This document shows positions 12,191 through 25,005 of a DNA stretch of 64,000 bases, in pieces (position 1 is the stretch's first letter; every line of letters starts with the position of its first letter). Below the pieces are notes generated by a model. That model ran no database searches. It was not told where the DNA came from and saw only the letters and a list, made by a program, of their open reading frames with translations. Position numbers and translations under genes: made by a program. The stretch lies in contig CM054117.1 of the NCBI GenBank assembly GCA_028673005.1, positions 50,733,370-50,797,369 of the forward strand, in the 5' to 3' direction. This DNA comes from Tanypteryx hageni (lineage: Eukaryota > Arthropoda > Insecta > Odonata > Petaluridae).

Positions 12191-13210
12191 GCTTCCCTTT
12201 GCTCACAAAGTCACCCTCTCCTAACCCTCTCTCTCCCCCTCTCCTCCCTCTTTTCCCTCATTTCTCTCTCTTGCCTCTATCTTCTATATCTCTTCCCCTC
12301 TCTTCCTCCTTTTCACTAAATTTCCCCTCTCTTTTCTCCTCTCTCTTTTCGCCCATCTTTCTCCCCCTCTCCTCCCTCTCTTCCCTCATTTCTCTCTCTT
12401 TCCTCTCCCTCTTCTCCCTCTCTCTCTCTCTTTCCTCTCCCTCTTCTCTCTCTCTCCTATTTCTCTCTATCCCCTCTCTCTATCCCCTCTCTCTATCCCT
12501 TCTCTTCTCCCTTTCCCTTTTTCCTCTCCCATCTCTCTTTATTATCTCTTTTTTCCATCTCTCTCCCCTCTCTCTCTCTCTCTCGATCTCTCTATCTTCA
12601 CTCTCCTATCTCTCTCCTCTTTCCCATTTTTCTCTTTCCTATCTCTTTTCCCCTGTCTTTTCACCTCTCCCTTTTCTCATCTCTCTTTTCTCCCGTCTCT
12701 CTCTCTCTCCATCTCGTCTCCCGCCTATCCTCTCCTTTCCCCTCTATCTCCTCTCTCCTCTCTCTCTCTCTATCTCAACCTCTCACTCTATCTTTCCCGC
12801 CTTTCTCCCAAACCTCCCCATATTCTTATATTCGATCTCTTAAATTGTCATCTCATCTATCTGACTCCTAATTCCACACCTTTCTCTCCTACCTATACAC
12901 TTCCTTCTCTCCACCATGCTCTCTCCCTAATAAAGTCGTTTGTCTGTCTGTCTGTCTGACTCTATCACCTCTACTCGTCCTTTTTCTCCATAATCTTATC
13001 CGCTTTTCACATTTCTCTTCTCCTCCAACACTCTCCTCTTTACAACTTTCTCCTCTATCTTTTTCCTACATTCTCTTCTTTCTCCAAACTCGTCTTCTCT
13101 CCACTTTCCTCCATCCTCTTGCCTTTCTTTTTCTCTCGTCTCAACCTCATCTCTCTCTCTCTCTCTCTCTCCCCCTCTTCCCTTTCTCATCCTTTTCCTT
13201 TCTCCTTCTC
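12190..13210. repeat. Long pyrimidine (CT-rich) low-complexity tract
   Basis: About a kilobase of C/T-only or nearly C/T-only DNA on the plus strand, with (TC)n, (CCCTCTCT)n-like runs and (TCTG)n at 12942-12958. The 260-codon Ser/Leu/Pro frame at 12061-12843 and the Arg/Glu frame on the other strand come from composition, not genes. Such tracts can adopt triplex (H-DNA) structures. Confidence 0.9.
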
Positions 13211-15870
13211 GAACCCATCTCACTCAAAAACGACCTCGCTCGCTTGCACGCGCTTTTTTTGTTTCCAACGACAAAAACAATGCGGCGGCGTTATTTTTTT
13301 TAGCACGACGCAGGACTCCGAGCAACGTGCCTCAAGGAGACACTTGACTTTTCCTCCTCCTCTCTCGCTTTTACTTCCCTGATTCCCACATCTCCCCTTC
13401 TCCTCTTCCATGTCCGCAAACGTCTTCTTAACCCTTTTTAAAAAAAGAGGCCGTTTTGCTACGTTAGAAGGCGACAGAGGGAGAAAGTTTTTTTCTTCGC
13501 TTTTATTTTTGTTCCGCGTTCCGTCGGTGTGTTTCTCTTTTAGTCTTCTTTTTCTCCCTTTGCCGCCATTCGTCCGTCCTGCGTGCCTCCGAAGCGAAAG
13601 AATGAGAAAGAGAGGAGGAGAGGGTGGATGGAGAATGCGTGGGTGAGGTTTGCAAGTGTCGCGGACAGGAAAGTAGGGAGGGGGAAGAGAGGGAGGGAGA
13701 TGGAGGAGAGGAGTGAGAGGTAGGGGAGAGAGAAGGGAAATAAGACGGAGGAAGAGTAGGGTAGTGAAACAAAGGAGGGTCGTTCGCCCCCCCCCCTCCC
13801 CTTAGTGAGAATATTATGACTTCGGATCGCGTGGTTCGCTCCTTTTGGAAAAGGCTAAAGTTAAGTTAGGTGAAAAATCTTGTGTTGTTGCAGTTATTTT
13901 TTGGCGCATTTCCTTGAAGGCAAAAGCATGTCAAGACTTTGAATTTGTCCATGACGATTGACTGCACGTACGCATTCGGCACTTTTTTATTTTTAACCGT
14001 CCCGAGAAATGTTATGGTGATGCATGTATGTTTGAATGTCGTTAGTTTCCACGAATATGGATTTTCGGGTGACATTATGTTCCCAGCGCTATACGCTCTG
14101 ATTGTTCGATAACTCGAATCATATTATTTAGACAACGCATGAGAAGACTTGAGTTTTCAAATGCCTCATCTCAAGAACGAGCACTTCAGTATCAAAAAAT
14201 TTAAATCAGTACTTATTTCAGGTTATGAATCCTGTTATAGCTATATGGATATTGAATACTTTTTCAATTCTTTTATGTCGAGGAGCTCATTTTTCATTTG
14301 TTTTCTGCCAAAACACGAGCTTGAATATCCTCTATTGAATTAATTATCTCAATGTCTAGTACGTCAGTAAGATTAACACCGCTTCCGCTAAAGAAATCTT
14401 AAATATTTTATCTATAGACGTTCCTCGAAAGTCCTTTTCTTTGCTACATGATTTAAAGTTGATTATTCCATTTTATTCGTTATAAAAATGAAACCAAATC
14501 TTCCTTCAATGAAGAAAATTATACTTTCATTCACTTCTGACGCTTATAATTCCATTTTAATTCATTTGTAGGGGAAAAGTGACCATTGATCACTGGGGTA
14601 CTTATAAATAAAAAAAGTTAAACCTACTTATAATTCTTACAGCTTATTTCTTATCTTTTTACATTCCATAGATATTTCATGTAACTAATCTAAACGATAG
14701 TAAATTACTGATTAAGTGCGATTAAAGTGATATTATTTCTGTATCTTTTTCTCTTAAAATTTGAAGCTATATTCACGGATTTTGGTAATTATGCCAAGTT
14801 CATAAGTGCGCGGTACACATTTTAAAAGTGGAAAATCAAAGTTTGAAGCAATAAAACAGGAAACAAAACCTTAAAAAGGAAGTTATAGTTTTTTTATAGA
14901 ATCAGTAAAATAATTACATAAATACACATAAACACTGAAGCAGTATTTATCCCAATAATTCAATGTGTTCATGCTGATTATATATTTGTGAATTTATAAA
15001 TAATTATTAAATACGGCTGTTCGCGCCTTTTCCTTGCGATAAATAACACTAAATTGCAAATTATGAATGAAAAAATGATTGGGATTATTATATGCAGAAA
15101 GAAAAATAATAAACGTGAAAATATATGAAAATATAACTGTGATTGATTATAATTATTATCTGTGGCGTAAGAGCAGCTAACCTCACCGTATGAATGGCAA
15201 AAACTCATTTCAATATTGCACAATAATCCATTATATAATTTATTTCCAAGAGCACGAAATTTGTCAAATCTCCTCCTATTACCCTTTTATAATTTCTCCC
15301 GCGTAATTTAATCACTTTTAAAACTGGCCTCTCTCCGTAATTTAATAATCTACCCCTTCATTTGTTGTATATCATTTACTATCTTTCGCTCTGTATCCGT
15401 CGGAGCGTTAAGACAATGCTCGACTTAATTTCTTTCGTGCTTCGCCCAACTTCCCCTCTGACCTTTCCTTTGCGCTTTGCGCCTGCCTTTCCGACTTTTT
15501 TTTGGCATTCCCGATCCTTTATCTTCACGCCAAGAACTCCCTTTTCTTTCCCTTTTCGCGAGACTGACTCAAGGTTACACTTCGCTACTGTCCATCGAGA
15601 AGTTTCCAACATCGACTCCATCAACTCACAAGTTTCTCCCTTCTTGGCATTTCTTTAGAACTCTTTTGTCCTCCGCTTGGTATTTGCCAAAGCGGTTGCT
15701 CCATCTTTTCAAAGTCTATCTTTACAGCACATATTCTGAGTCCTCATTTGTTTTTCATGCCGTTATACGATTAAAACACAGCGACACCTCCGTTATACGT
15801 ACACGGATTAAGAAGGTGGCTGGGCCTCTTGAATTAACTTAAAATCTTCCCTGCTGACGTCCATTCAAAG
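13211..15870. other. Unannotated DNA with purine/pyrimidine patches
   Basis: Contains a purine-rich patch (13600-13760) and a C-run near 13786-13796. Open frames at 13410-13646, 14149-14343 and 15362-15842 have no recognisable domains and I do not call genes. Confidence 0.5.
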
Positions 15871-15874
15871 CACT

Positions 15875-16394
15875 CTTTTTATTTTCTCAATATGCGTAGT
15901 ATGAGAAAGTGTTATGTCTGTGTGTCTGTCTGTCGGTCGGTCTGTATGTGATATATTTTTGTGGGCGCTCTAACTCAAAAACTATTAATCAGGTCAACGC
16001 AAAATTTTATATTTAACATTTTTATAAAAGTTAAAAGATCTGATTAGTGTTTGGTAAAAATCGGTACACCGAAAGCGGGTGTTTACTCTTGTCACTTATC
16101 CGTTATTTTAAAATATTTGCTTTAATATTTGATAGATGTAAAACTGTATTGGAATAAAAGTTGTAGGAAATTTTATTTTCTACAACCTTTGTTTGATACA
16201 TTTTTCCATATAATGCATTGTTTAAGAGATTTTAGCTGCCACAACCTCGCCACCTACCGAAGACTATTGTTAACAATTGACGCTTAGTTACGTCTTAGTA
16301 ACGTTCCTTTTTCTTTCCTTAATTGTCAACCGGAAGTAAATATTGACAACGATCCCATAGCTAACAACATGTAATGTAACATGTAACATCAGTT
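15875..16394 (+). mobile_element. Repeat family X, copy 1
   Basis: Starts with a degenerate terminal hairpin ('tttctcaatatgcgtag' against 'tatgagaaagtg'), then the family's conserved blocks: a TCTG-rich stretch, 'gtgggcgctctaactc', 'actattaatcaggtcaacgc', 'cttgtcacttatccg', 'gactattgttaacaattgac', and the terminal 'acatcag'. Aligns along most of its length with copies at 25006, 42976 and 63473. No open frame; superfamily unknown. Confidence 0.75.
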
Positions 16395-19225
16395 TATTTA
16401 TGTTATGATTTTCTTGTCGCTTACTACGTTTACTTACATTTACGGAATAGAACATATTTTAAGAATTTTGTCTATATATTTTTATTATTAGGATTGTCCC
16501 AATTAAGAGAGTTTTGCTATATGTACGCCGAATTTGGCAACAGTAAAATTTAAAGATTAAATTTTAGCAATAATTGTAAAGAAAATGGAATTCTTTTAAT
16601 ACGAACTTACAAAGGTGAAATTTGATGAGTGACTGGAATGTAAAAAAAAGACTCAAATTCATGTAAATCGAGAAACAATAAAAATAGGAAAATAGGAAAT
16701 TTTATGCCTAAGCAAAGGAATTAAACTATACCTGAGAAGTTGTAGATTGAATTAAATTTTGGGATAAAGGCTGACATCAGATAAGATTGCAAAATATATT
16801 AGCGAGTTGGTACGGTGAAAAATACACAGAAGGCACTATAATCGCCGTTGACGTCTGTTTTTCTTGCCTCGTTGTTATTTTCTTGCATTTAAATTACTAA
16901 AATAGAATAAAGTGGTAGTAAGTTTTCTATAAAACTGAACCATCTTCTATGGAATTTTTTGTCAAAATATCGGTTCAGGATTTTTAACTTTCCAACAAAT
17001 ACCGTCTCCAGTAGATCAAATATAAACTATTCGGGAATACTCTATGAAAGGGCCACTGTAAAATTTTGTTACGAATCAAAGTAGATATTTTTTGCTTAAG
17101 CATTCTTAAAAATATTTAATGGTTCATAATATTGATTGGATATTCTAATGCTCCAGGTATTTTTCCCCGAATAACGATGTTTGACTAATTTTTTACTAAT
17201 AATTTAGATCGATGCAATATATAAGTGAATTTCGAAGGAAATGTCATTAATAAAGGAAATATTTAAAGTAAATGTATATTTGAGCATTGACGGATAGATA
17301 TCATTCGAACTTGTTTTTTTTTAATGCTAGAAAAAATTCGTTCATTACTTAATTCTTCCGCGCTTCCTGGGAAGATCCGTCCCATTTTGAGGATATTATT
17401 CATTTGAATGTAGTCTTTTTGAAAAGCTTAATCACCGCATAAGATTTCAATCGCTATGCACTATGTATTTTCACGGAGTAGACAGCCGCAGATAAACGAT
17501 GTCTTTTCTTATCTCCCGAAAAAATGAAACTGAAAAAAACACAAGAAACATTCTTCAAGCGAGAATCACCCGCTGTTAATTTTCAGCGCGACTTTTTTTC
17601 CGCCCGAGTCCCGGACCGGAAATGACGCATTAACTTCATTTAATTGCTACGACTCCGATTTCTATATAATTAAAAAAGAGGACCCTGGAGAAGATAATAA
17701 ATATCCCGGCGTTCTTTTTTTCGCGCGTTTTCCTTCTCGAGCCGTGGCGTCACTGCACGTAACTCTTGATTGCAACATTCACCATCGATAACGTTTTATT
17801 TTTCGAACGGAATCCCCCCGCTGCGAAAGGCGCCCTTTTTTTCGGTGCGCTCGGTGATGTTCAGCTTTTTTCCTTTCCCCGTATTCTTTTCCATCCGCCT
17901 GAAAGAACTAATTGGTTGAGTAGATTAATATAGTCTGACAATGAATGGGAGAAACAAAGCAGAATCGTTTGGTAGAATTGATTCGAATAGCAAAAAATAA
18001 ATAATTCGATTGTTTTACGAATGACGTACTATGCGTCTTAATACCACGAGGTAAAATGATGTCTTAAAAATTACTTTTATCTTGGATATTTTTATTGATA
18101 GGTTCCTTAATTACTGATTCAAGTCCTGTAGCTTTTCAAAGCATATTTCTTAGAATTTTCCGTTATAGGTTTTTAAGGGGAAATATATTTTTTTTGTTTA
18201 TGAAGAAAGAATTGAAAGATTTTTGCAGCTACCTTGTTGGTGCCTTATAAGTGACCTGTGACAAATTGAGGCGAATAATTTTTTAAAAGCCAATTATAAA
18301 CACACGACGTCGTCATCGATCACGGCTAATTTTAAATTAAAAGAACAGTGAGGAATTCTTAAAAGAATTCTTGACGATTTTTTCCCTCTTTTCTTAATTA
18401 GAAGCAGAATAGTGATAGAGATGAACGCTTCGTCTATTTAATAAAGCTTTTCACGAAAAACATCAAACGCAACAATTTAATCAGCTTTTGCATGAATGAA
18501 TTCCAATAAATTTCTGCTATCACATTTTTGGTCTTCTGCTTGAGTCCTCTCGTCAAATGCTTTTTCGCGTGTTAACCCCTAATGAGCAGAATTTAATTAT
18601 GTTAACAGCCCCAGGTTCCAGGTTTATTTATACACGGTACCAAAATAACTACATAGAATTAATTTTCGTATTTATTCCATTCGTTTAAGACGGAAAATTA
18701 TGAAACAAAAAATTACAAATAAATCTAGGCTTAACATTTTATGAGAAGGCAGCATCACAATGAGTTAAATTGTATTAAAGCGTTAACAGATGTCCTCTGC
18801 GCATTAGGAATTTTCATGAAATATTTCGTGATAAACCGCCGAGTCATTGAATGAAATGTATTATCTTGAGCTATCTCGGGTCTGCCATTGCATTTCAGAT
18901 TGTCTACCCTGAGGAGTTCAAACTCATATTGCCAAATAGATAATTTGGAATGGATGGCAGGGACATGTGATAATTGGTTTATATGGCAACCCAAATTCCA
19001 TTAAAATAAGTCTAAGCATTTAAAAAGTCAAATTGCACAGCTCAAACTGGTATCTATTTTATTTAAGCACAAATTATAATACGGTTTCTACTCATGAAAC
19101 AACTAAAGTGCACGTTAAAAAAATGACTGGGCATGAATTATAGAAGCTCGAGTTTGAACATCAATATCATTTCCAAGGCATGAAAAGGTAAAAAAGCATT
19201 TGTTTCCAAAACATGTGTTAAACAA
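16395..19225. other. Unannotated AT-rich DNA
   Basis: No gene, RNA or known repeat recognised in about 2.8 kb. Confidence 0.5.
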
Positions 19226-19300
19226 TGATTTCCCATACGGTGGGCCGCGGCCCACTAGTGGGTCTCAAAGAAACTTGAGATGGGTCGGGGAAAGATTTTT
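19226..19300 (+). mobile_element. Possible hAT-type terminal fragment
   Basis: 'caatgatttcccatacgg' followed by the near-palindrome 'tgggccgcggccca' resembles the subterminal region of hAT elements (typically CAGTGGTTCCCAAAC then GGGCCGC). No second end found; probably a fragment disrupted before or by the piggyBac insertion 200 bp further on. Confidence 0.35.
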
Positions 19301-19830
19301 AAATAGTTTATTTTGATATTTTTTCATTTTTTTAATAACTTCGAGATAAAATAGTTAAAGAACTCACGATAGTAATGTGTGAGCCCTCTGTGGACAGATA
19401 TGTAATATCTACTGCTTGAAGAAATTAGTGCATATATAAATAACAGGTGGGTCCCAGGTAAGCTCTCAATGATATTAAAAATGATGAGAAACGCTGATTA
19501 AACCCTTGTGTCCACGGATAACAAAAAACACACAAATCCACGAATAAGTATCCAGATACCTCCAAATATTTTGTATGAGAATGGATACATTTTAATGGAA
19601 AAAACATCAAACGCGTATTTTTTTAACAAAATCGGTTCAGATTTGGTGTATAAGACCCCTACTTTGTATTACTATTGAGTGTCTGTAATATAGAAAAAAC
19701 AAGTCGAGACAATCCCGACAGCTGCTATACACTTCAGTTATAAACCTTCCTCTATGGCGAGTGCGTGTTTTTTGTTTATTTTACTTGTGTATTTTTTGTG
19801 CCAATCTATTGAGTAATATTTCTTTAAGAT

Positions 19831-21388
19831 GGCTGACGAAAAAAATGTCCACGTGAACAGTTCAGAAGGTAATATTGTTTTTGTGTGAAATATTTTATGT
19901 AATATATTATAATGTGTTAGGTATAATTTATAATGTTTTTATTCATAGGATGAGTTATGAACAACAAATGGCTTACTTGCGAGTCCAATTAAGTGATAAT
20001 TCAGAGAACGACAATGAGACTACGTAGATAATCTATCTGACGACGAATGGCTTTCACCTCCGGTACCCGGACCAAATGCCTTGCAGGTAAATGAAGAATT
20101 ATCTGATGTTGAAGACGCTTATGCGGAGCCCGATCAACAAATACAAGTTGAAGACGGCAATTCTGAAGAAGACGAGGACTTTGGTGATGATGGTGCTGCT
20201 GAAGATAGTACTCCTGATGAACAAGTGTTGTTACGTGCCAAAGATAATACTGTATGGAGATGTAAACCATCTGTCAACCGTAGGACACAAAGACAATATT
20301 CTACGTCAGAGAGCTGGATCAGAAAAATCTACAGACTTTCTGTGCGTGATATATTCAAGTGCATTTTCACAGATGTTATCTGTGACGTTATTATAAAGGA
20401 AACAAACAGACAAGCTAAGAATGACTATAAAAAAGGGAATGTATAGTACTTACCATCAGATTGCTTTATTGTAGACGAGCAACTTTTGTCGTTTCGAAGA
20501 AGAAACATTTACGCAATACATGCCCTCGGAAACAGCTAAGTATGGTATAAAGGTTTGGTGGTTATGTGATGCAAAAAATTCGTATCCTCTTATCGGCGAG
20601 ATAGATACGGAAAAGCCATTGTCCGGACACGAAACAAATCAAGGTTAACGAGTGGTAAAAGAGATTTGTGCTACTGGTATAAAGGTTCAGGCAGAAATAT
20701 CACCATGGATACAACACAACTTTACCGCTAGCACATCTGCTGATATTGTGGGAATTGACAATCGTCGGCGCACTAAGAAAAATAAAGCATACATTCCAAC
20801 AAAGATGATAAATAGAGCTAGAGAACAATTACCGTCAGTTTTTGGATTCAGTGAGGACGGAAAGCAGAAGCCTGATATGAACCATTACTACAACAGCGCT
20901 AAAGGCGGCGTGGACAACATGGACAAGATGCTGAAACATTACTCAGCGCTAAGAAGGACTCTTCGATGACCAGTGGCAATGTTCTGCAATATGCTGGATG
21001 TGGCGTGCCCAGCATCTTACATCATTTATTCTGAGAATAATCCGGTCACTGCTACATCTACCAATAGCCGGCGTGCCTATCTCCAGGACCTAGGAATGCA
21101 GTTGGCAATGCCCTCCATTGAGACTAGATCACGTATACCACTCGTATATAAGCATTCTGTGATAAAATTAGGCATTTAATCTATGCTGAGGCACCCTATA
21201 ATACCACAACAATCAATTTAATTAGGAAGTGGACCGAAGAACTCGACTGGACGTTGGGAGATCACCGGCACATGCTATGTATGTCGGTCGACAGTACGCC
21301 GGCAGCGTAAAATCAGAAAATCGTGCTGTGTTTGCAATCGGCCTATTCTGCAATGAACACACTGAAAATGCTATTCATGTTCGCTATA
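19831..21388 (+). pseudogene. piggyBac transposase pseudogene
   Basis: The family cuts and pastes DNA at TTAA with a DDD catalytic triad. An acidic N-terminal part is readable at 20081-20446 (rich in Asp/Glu, then 'WRCKPSVNRRTQRQYSTSE'). Later pieces are 'IVDEQLLSFR' (first catalytic-Asp region), a frameshift, 'QYMPSETAKYGIKVWWLCDA', and 'YYNSAKGGVDNMDKML' (third Asp and the neighbouring Asp). Most of the region between the N-terminal part and 'IVDEQLL' is deleted, and the segment expected to hold the second catalytic Asp is not recognisable. At 20967 the usual RRWPVA tryptophan codon is TGA. A Cys-rich C-terminal knuckle ('CYVCRSTVRRQRK', 'CCVCNRPI') is visible near 21270-21350. A GT-AG interval at about 19869-19949 may be a small intron. 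Clearly dead. Confidence 0.85.
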
Positions 21389-21688
21389 ATTAAGATTTTT
21401 TTGTTTTTCAATATATCAATGTCTTGAAAATAATATGTTCATATTTTATTTACCTTCCCCAAGAAGATTTCCTATTGAATGTTTGCAGATAAAGGTTTTA
21501 TTTATATAAATTTCCATACAAAAAAATATATATAGGTACCTGGGTACATATTCATGGATTAGTGTTATTCTAAATGTAGGCCTAATAATCTAATATTTCT
21601 AATCATTTTTTAAATATTTTTTTTTCATAAAATGGGTTCGTCTTGAAAGGCTCAAGAACGTAGCGGAAGATCGCCCAATTAAATCAAC

Positions 21689-22574
21689 CTATCGCCAACC
21701 CTATTCAATATATATGGAGAAAGTCTAATGCAAGAAGCTTTAGAAGGCACAGGGGATTTCAAAATTGGAGGAAGGATTATAAGAACAGTAAAATACGCAG
21801 ATGATCAAGTACTTCTAGCAAGAAAGGAAGAGGAGCTACAAAAAATGATAAATAGACTAGTGATAACAGGTAGAAAATATGGTATGGAAATAAATACAGA
21901 AAAATCCAAGGTCATTCGAATATCGGGTAAAGATGAGAATCTGAACATAACTATTGGGGGAAAGCCATTAGAACAAGTTTCAGAATATAAATACCTTGGA
22001 AGTATCATAACACGAGAGGCAAAATGTACGGATGAGATCAAAACTAGAATAGGAAAAGCAAAAGCGGCTTTCAGGAGAAAGAAACAACTACTTACAGGGA
22101 ATATAAGGGAAGATATCCGCAAGAAGTTGATAAAATGCTACGTATGGAGTATAGCATTGTATGGGGCAGAAACATGGACGCTAAGGAAAAATGACATCAA
22201 ATACTTGGAAAGCTTTGAAATGTGGACTTGGAGGAGAATGCTGAAGATAAAATGGACAGATAGGATGAAAAACGATGAAGTGCTACGAAGAATAGGAGAG
22301 AAGCGAATGATTATACAGACTATCAGAAAGAGGAAGGCTAACTGGGTTGGACATTACCTGAGGAGAGAGAGTATGATTAAAGACGTGTTAGAAGGAAAAC
22401 TAGATGGGAAAAGGGAAAGAGGTAGGAAAAGGTTTCAGCTGATAGACGATCTGAAAGGTAAAGAGAGTTATCAAGATATAAAGAGGACAGCGGAAAATAG
22501 GAGTATATGGAGAACCAGGTTTAACCATGAATAATCACGGACCTGTCTACGGACAGACTACCTATGATGATGAA
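21689..22574 (+). mobile_element. RTE-type LINE, 5'-truncated copy R1
   Basis: Begins abruptly in the RT domain ('ctatcgccaaccctattcaa') and ends with a 3' untranslated tail 'ggacagactacc' followed by a TGATGA simple repeat. Short simple-repeat tails instead of poly(A) are typical of RTE-clade LINEs. It is nearly identical to the 3' third of copy R3 (51093-54270, minus strand), so both derive from the same recently active subfamily. It lies inside the piggyBac-like element. Confidence 0.85.
21728..22534 (+). CDS. RTE LINE polyprotein, C-terminal part (truncated)
   Basis: An intact 268-codon frame covers the end of the reverse transcriptase and the C-terminal tail. The catalytic box YADD is at residues 23-26 ('TVKYADDQVLL'), followed by 'EYKYLGSIIT' (RT thumb side), 'LYGAETWTL', 'WRRMLKIKWTDRM' and 'RKANWVGHYLRR', a signature of endonuclease/RT LINEs of the RTE type. 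The ATG is internal to the original polyprotein, not a native start. The frame is open because the copy is young; with no endonuclease or RT palm motif A it cannot act on its own. Its twin at 51135-52130 is broken by stops. Confidence 0.8.
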   Translation: MQEALEGTGDFKIGGRIIRTVKYADDQVLLARKEEELQKMINRLVITGRKYGMEINTEKSKVIRISGKDENLNITIGGKPLEQVSEYKYLGSIITREAKCTDEIKTRIGKAKAAFRRKKQLLTGNIREDIRKKLIKCYVWSIALYGAETWTLRKNDIKYLESFEMWTWRRMLKIKWTDRMKNDEVLRRIGEKRMIIQTIRKRKANWVGHYLRRESMIKDVLEGKLDGKRERGRKRFQLIDDLKGKESYQDIKRTAENRSIWRTRFNHE

Positions 22575-22641
22575 TATATAAAATTCTTTTACATAAAACG
22601 CAAAAAGTACCCGGGCAACTATTAGTGAACACAGGGGTTAA

Positions 22642-24070
22642 ACGATAAATTTGAGCGATTTTGAATTGATGGCGAAATTCGAGGATAAGAACAAAAAAAC
22701 TTTTATTCGTTCTTCTTAAAAAAATACGGTCCTGGCTAGAAGATGGACGGCCAATTTGCTAAAACTGAAAGCCTGCACGTGGAAAAGTCGCTCTTTACGT
22801 GTTCTCTTACAAAAACAGATATTATATTCTGCAGTCAAACCGCAGTCTTTTTCGGAACTCTTCTCGCATTGGCTTATAATGCGCGATTCAAGCCTTCCTG
22901 TCAAATTCCCATCTTCTAACTGGTCGCGATGTTTGTTAAAAACGCGTTACGCAAAGTGACAGAATAAGCGTTTTATACGAAAGATGTTATGTCGTTTCCT
23001 ATCTCCTTGTTTCTCCGTTATCATTTCTTCCACCAACGCGCCCGTGGGCCCAGTAGAACCGTGTAATCGAAAGAGGCGCAAATTTTGAACTGCCGGGCCA
23101 CACGTAAACTCGCCGCCCCCTGTTTGAAATCACTAGTCTGGCTCGGAATAGTTCAAATTTGGCGCCAAAGGAGTTTGATTGTCGAGCTAGGCCCACGAAT
23201 TGGTTTTCAAAAAGTTAAAAATGGACAATCGGGAATGTCCGCTTGAAAGAGCTGATCTGTGGTTGATACATTCGCGTTTCAACCGCCAATCGCGTCTCTT
23301 ATGGACAAATTATTTTACTTATATTTTCATGCCGTCTACGGAGGAAATCGATTTGCTGAATGCGTTTTCAGTATCGTCGCTCTGACTGAATCCCAACGGG
23401 AAATATTCTAACGTTTCGGTCAATTTTGTTTCCATATTTGAGAAAGCAAATTAAACTCATTTGCTTTCTCAAATACACTGAAATAATATAATCACGGTAT
23501 TTATCGAAATCTTCTCGGTATTATAGTTAGGTGCATGAAGCGATTAACTCTTTGGTTAATTTATGTGTGTCTCATAACCAATTCATGACCCAGAACACAT
23601 ATTATCAGCTTGGAACTATAAAAATGTCCCATCGTCTGGTTAGAATACTATTGTTTACAAATTAAAAGGATAGCATCGTGAGAACTTCTACGGAAAAATA
23701 AAAAGCGACTGCATCAACGCTAAAAAAACATTTTACCATGGATAATGATTCCTTTATGTGATGTCTTAACTGTTATATTATAAATGTTGCCATTTATTCC
23801 TCTTCAACTTACAACCCAAATAAATGCTCTCGTGCTGTTGTCGCATGTCTTGAGTGGAGAGGAAATTCGAGAAAAGAATTAACGCTGTCGAATCATTGTT
23901 ACGGAATTCTTGAAGAGAAAAAATTCATAAATACGAGATTTTTTATTCAAAAGAAAATAAATACCTGCCTTTTATTCTATACAAGGCAACCTTTTCTCTC
24001 TCTCTCGCTCCCCCGCTATTTCAATGCTTAACACGCTAGGGTTGGCACAATATAGGAACACGATGCCAAG
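22642..24070. other. Unannotated DNA
   Basis: No genes recognised; contains the perfect inverted repeat listed at 23435. Frames around 22716-23385 have no motifs. Confidence 0.5.
23435..23475. repeat. Perfect 17-bp inverted repeat (hairpin)
   Basis: Left arm 'tatttgagaaagcaaat' and right arm 'atttgctttctcaaata' are exact reverse complements around a 7-nt loop. No run of T follows that would make it a Pol III signal, and no adjoining element was identified. Confidence 0.85.
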
Positions 24071-24079
24071 TGAAGCAGG

Positions 24080-24700
24080 CGGTTCATAGCAAGAGATATG
24101 GAGAGAGAGAGAGTCGCATTCTCCACGCGGTAGTCATGGCGACGCAGTTAATGAGGAAGTATGGAACTCTTACATTCCTCACTAGTAGAGGGAGAGAGAT
24201 GGGGGAGAGAGATAGGGGGAGAGAGATGAGAGGTAGGAATGAGATGATGTGGAGGAAATGAGGGGGAGGACGAAAAAAATAGAAAGCGGAAGGAAGAGAC
24301 AAAGAGGAAAATAAGTTATAAACTTAGTAATTTCCTCATTAAATAGGGATCTAATAATTGCTTTAACTACAATCGGGGAATGTATATTTATCACTTCTTT
24401 TTAGTGGATGAATTACATATAAGTGGCAGAATAGTGAAAATGAGAAGGATGGGAAAAGAAATGATGGAGGAAATGAGAGAAGAGTGAATTACATAAGTAG
24501 AAATGAAATAGAGAAATGGAAGAGAGGAAAAATGAAAAAAGAATAGAGAGAGATAGGAGGAGGAGAAAGGGGAAAGATCGGAGAAGATGAGAAGGAAATA
24601 GGAGTTGAGTAAATGTATGAGAGAGAACGCGAGAGGAATAAAGGGAAAGAAAAAAACGAGAGAAAGATGAATAATACAGAAGGATGACACTTGGATAAGA
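24080..24700. repeat. Purine-rich (GA) low-complexity tract
   Basis: G/A-dominated DNA with several (GAGA)n runs. The 184-codon Ser/Leu/Phe frame at 24391-24945 on the minus strand is a compositional artefact. Confidence 0.8.
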
Positions 24701-25005
24701 AAAGGGGAAGGATGCTGAAAGATTATAGATATTTTTAGATATATTCTTTTGAGCAAGATCGGAATGAGACAGTGCCTTCTTCCGCGTAACTCATTGTCAA
24801 ATGCGAGAAATGCAATACAATACACGTAAGAAAACAAAAACAACGCGGGTGGAAAATATAGTAGGATGTTTACGGGGGAAAAGGAGGGAAAATTATGTAA
24901 CAACGCCTTAGGATGAAACCCTACCGCAGGAAAAGCATACAACAAGGTGGGCGGTTTGAAAAAAACCTTCCAAGCCTACTGACAGTCTTCATAAAAGAAA
25001 AAAAT

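Larger units (their letters stand above)
19502..22637 (+). mobile_element. piggyBac-like transposon, decayed, with nested LINE
   Basis: Flanked by TTAA at 19498-19501 and 22638-22641, the exact target duplication of piggyBac. The ends are inverted and similar: 'acccttgtgtccac' on the left, and 'cccctgtgttcac' on the reverse complement of the right. Between them lies a broken transposase (19831-21388) with the family's C-terminal signature. An RTE 3' end (21689-22574) sits between the transposase and the right terminus, so the piggyBac part is about 2.25 kb, a normal length. Nonsense and frameshift changes make it non-autonomous. Confidence 0.88.

Noticed and set aside
12061..12843. 260-codon open frame rich in Ser, Leu and Pro
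   Set aside because: Lies in a CT-only tract; length and composition follow from absence of purines, with no domain.
15900..15950. TCTG-rich stretch taken as a CRISPR-like or tandem array
   Set aside because: Short simple repeat that is part of the X family; no spacer-repeat order, and the DNA is eukaryotic.
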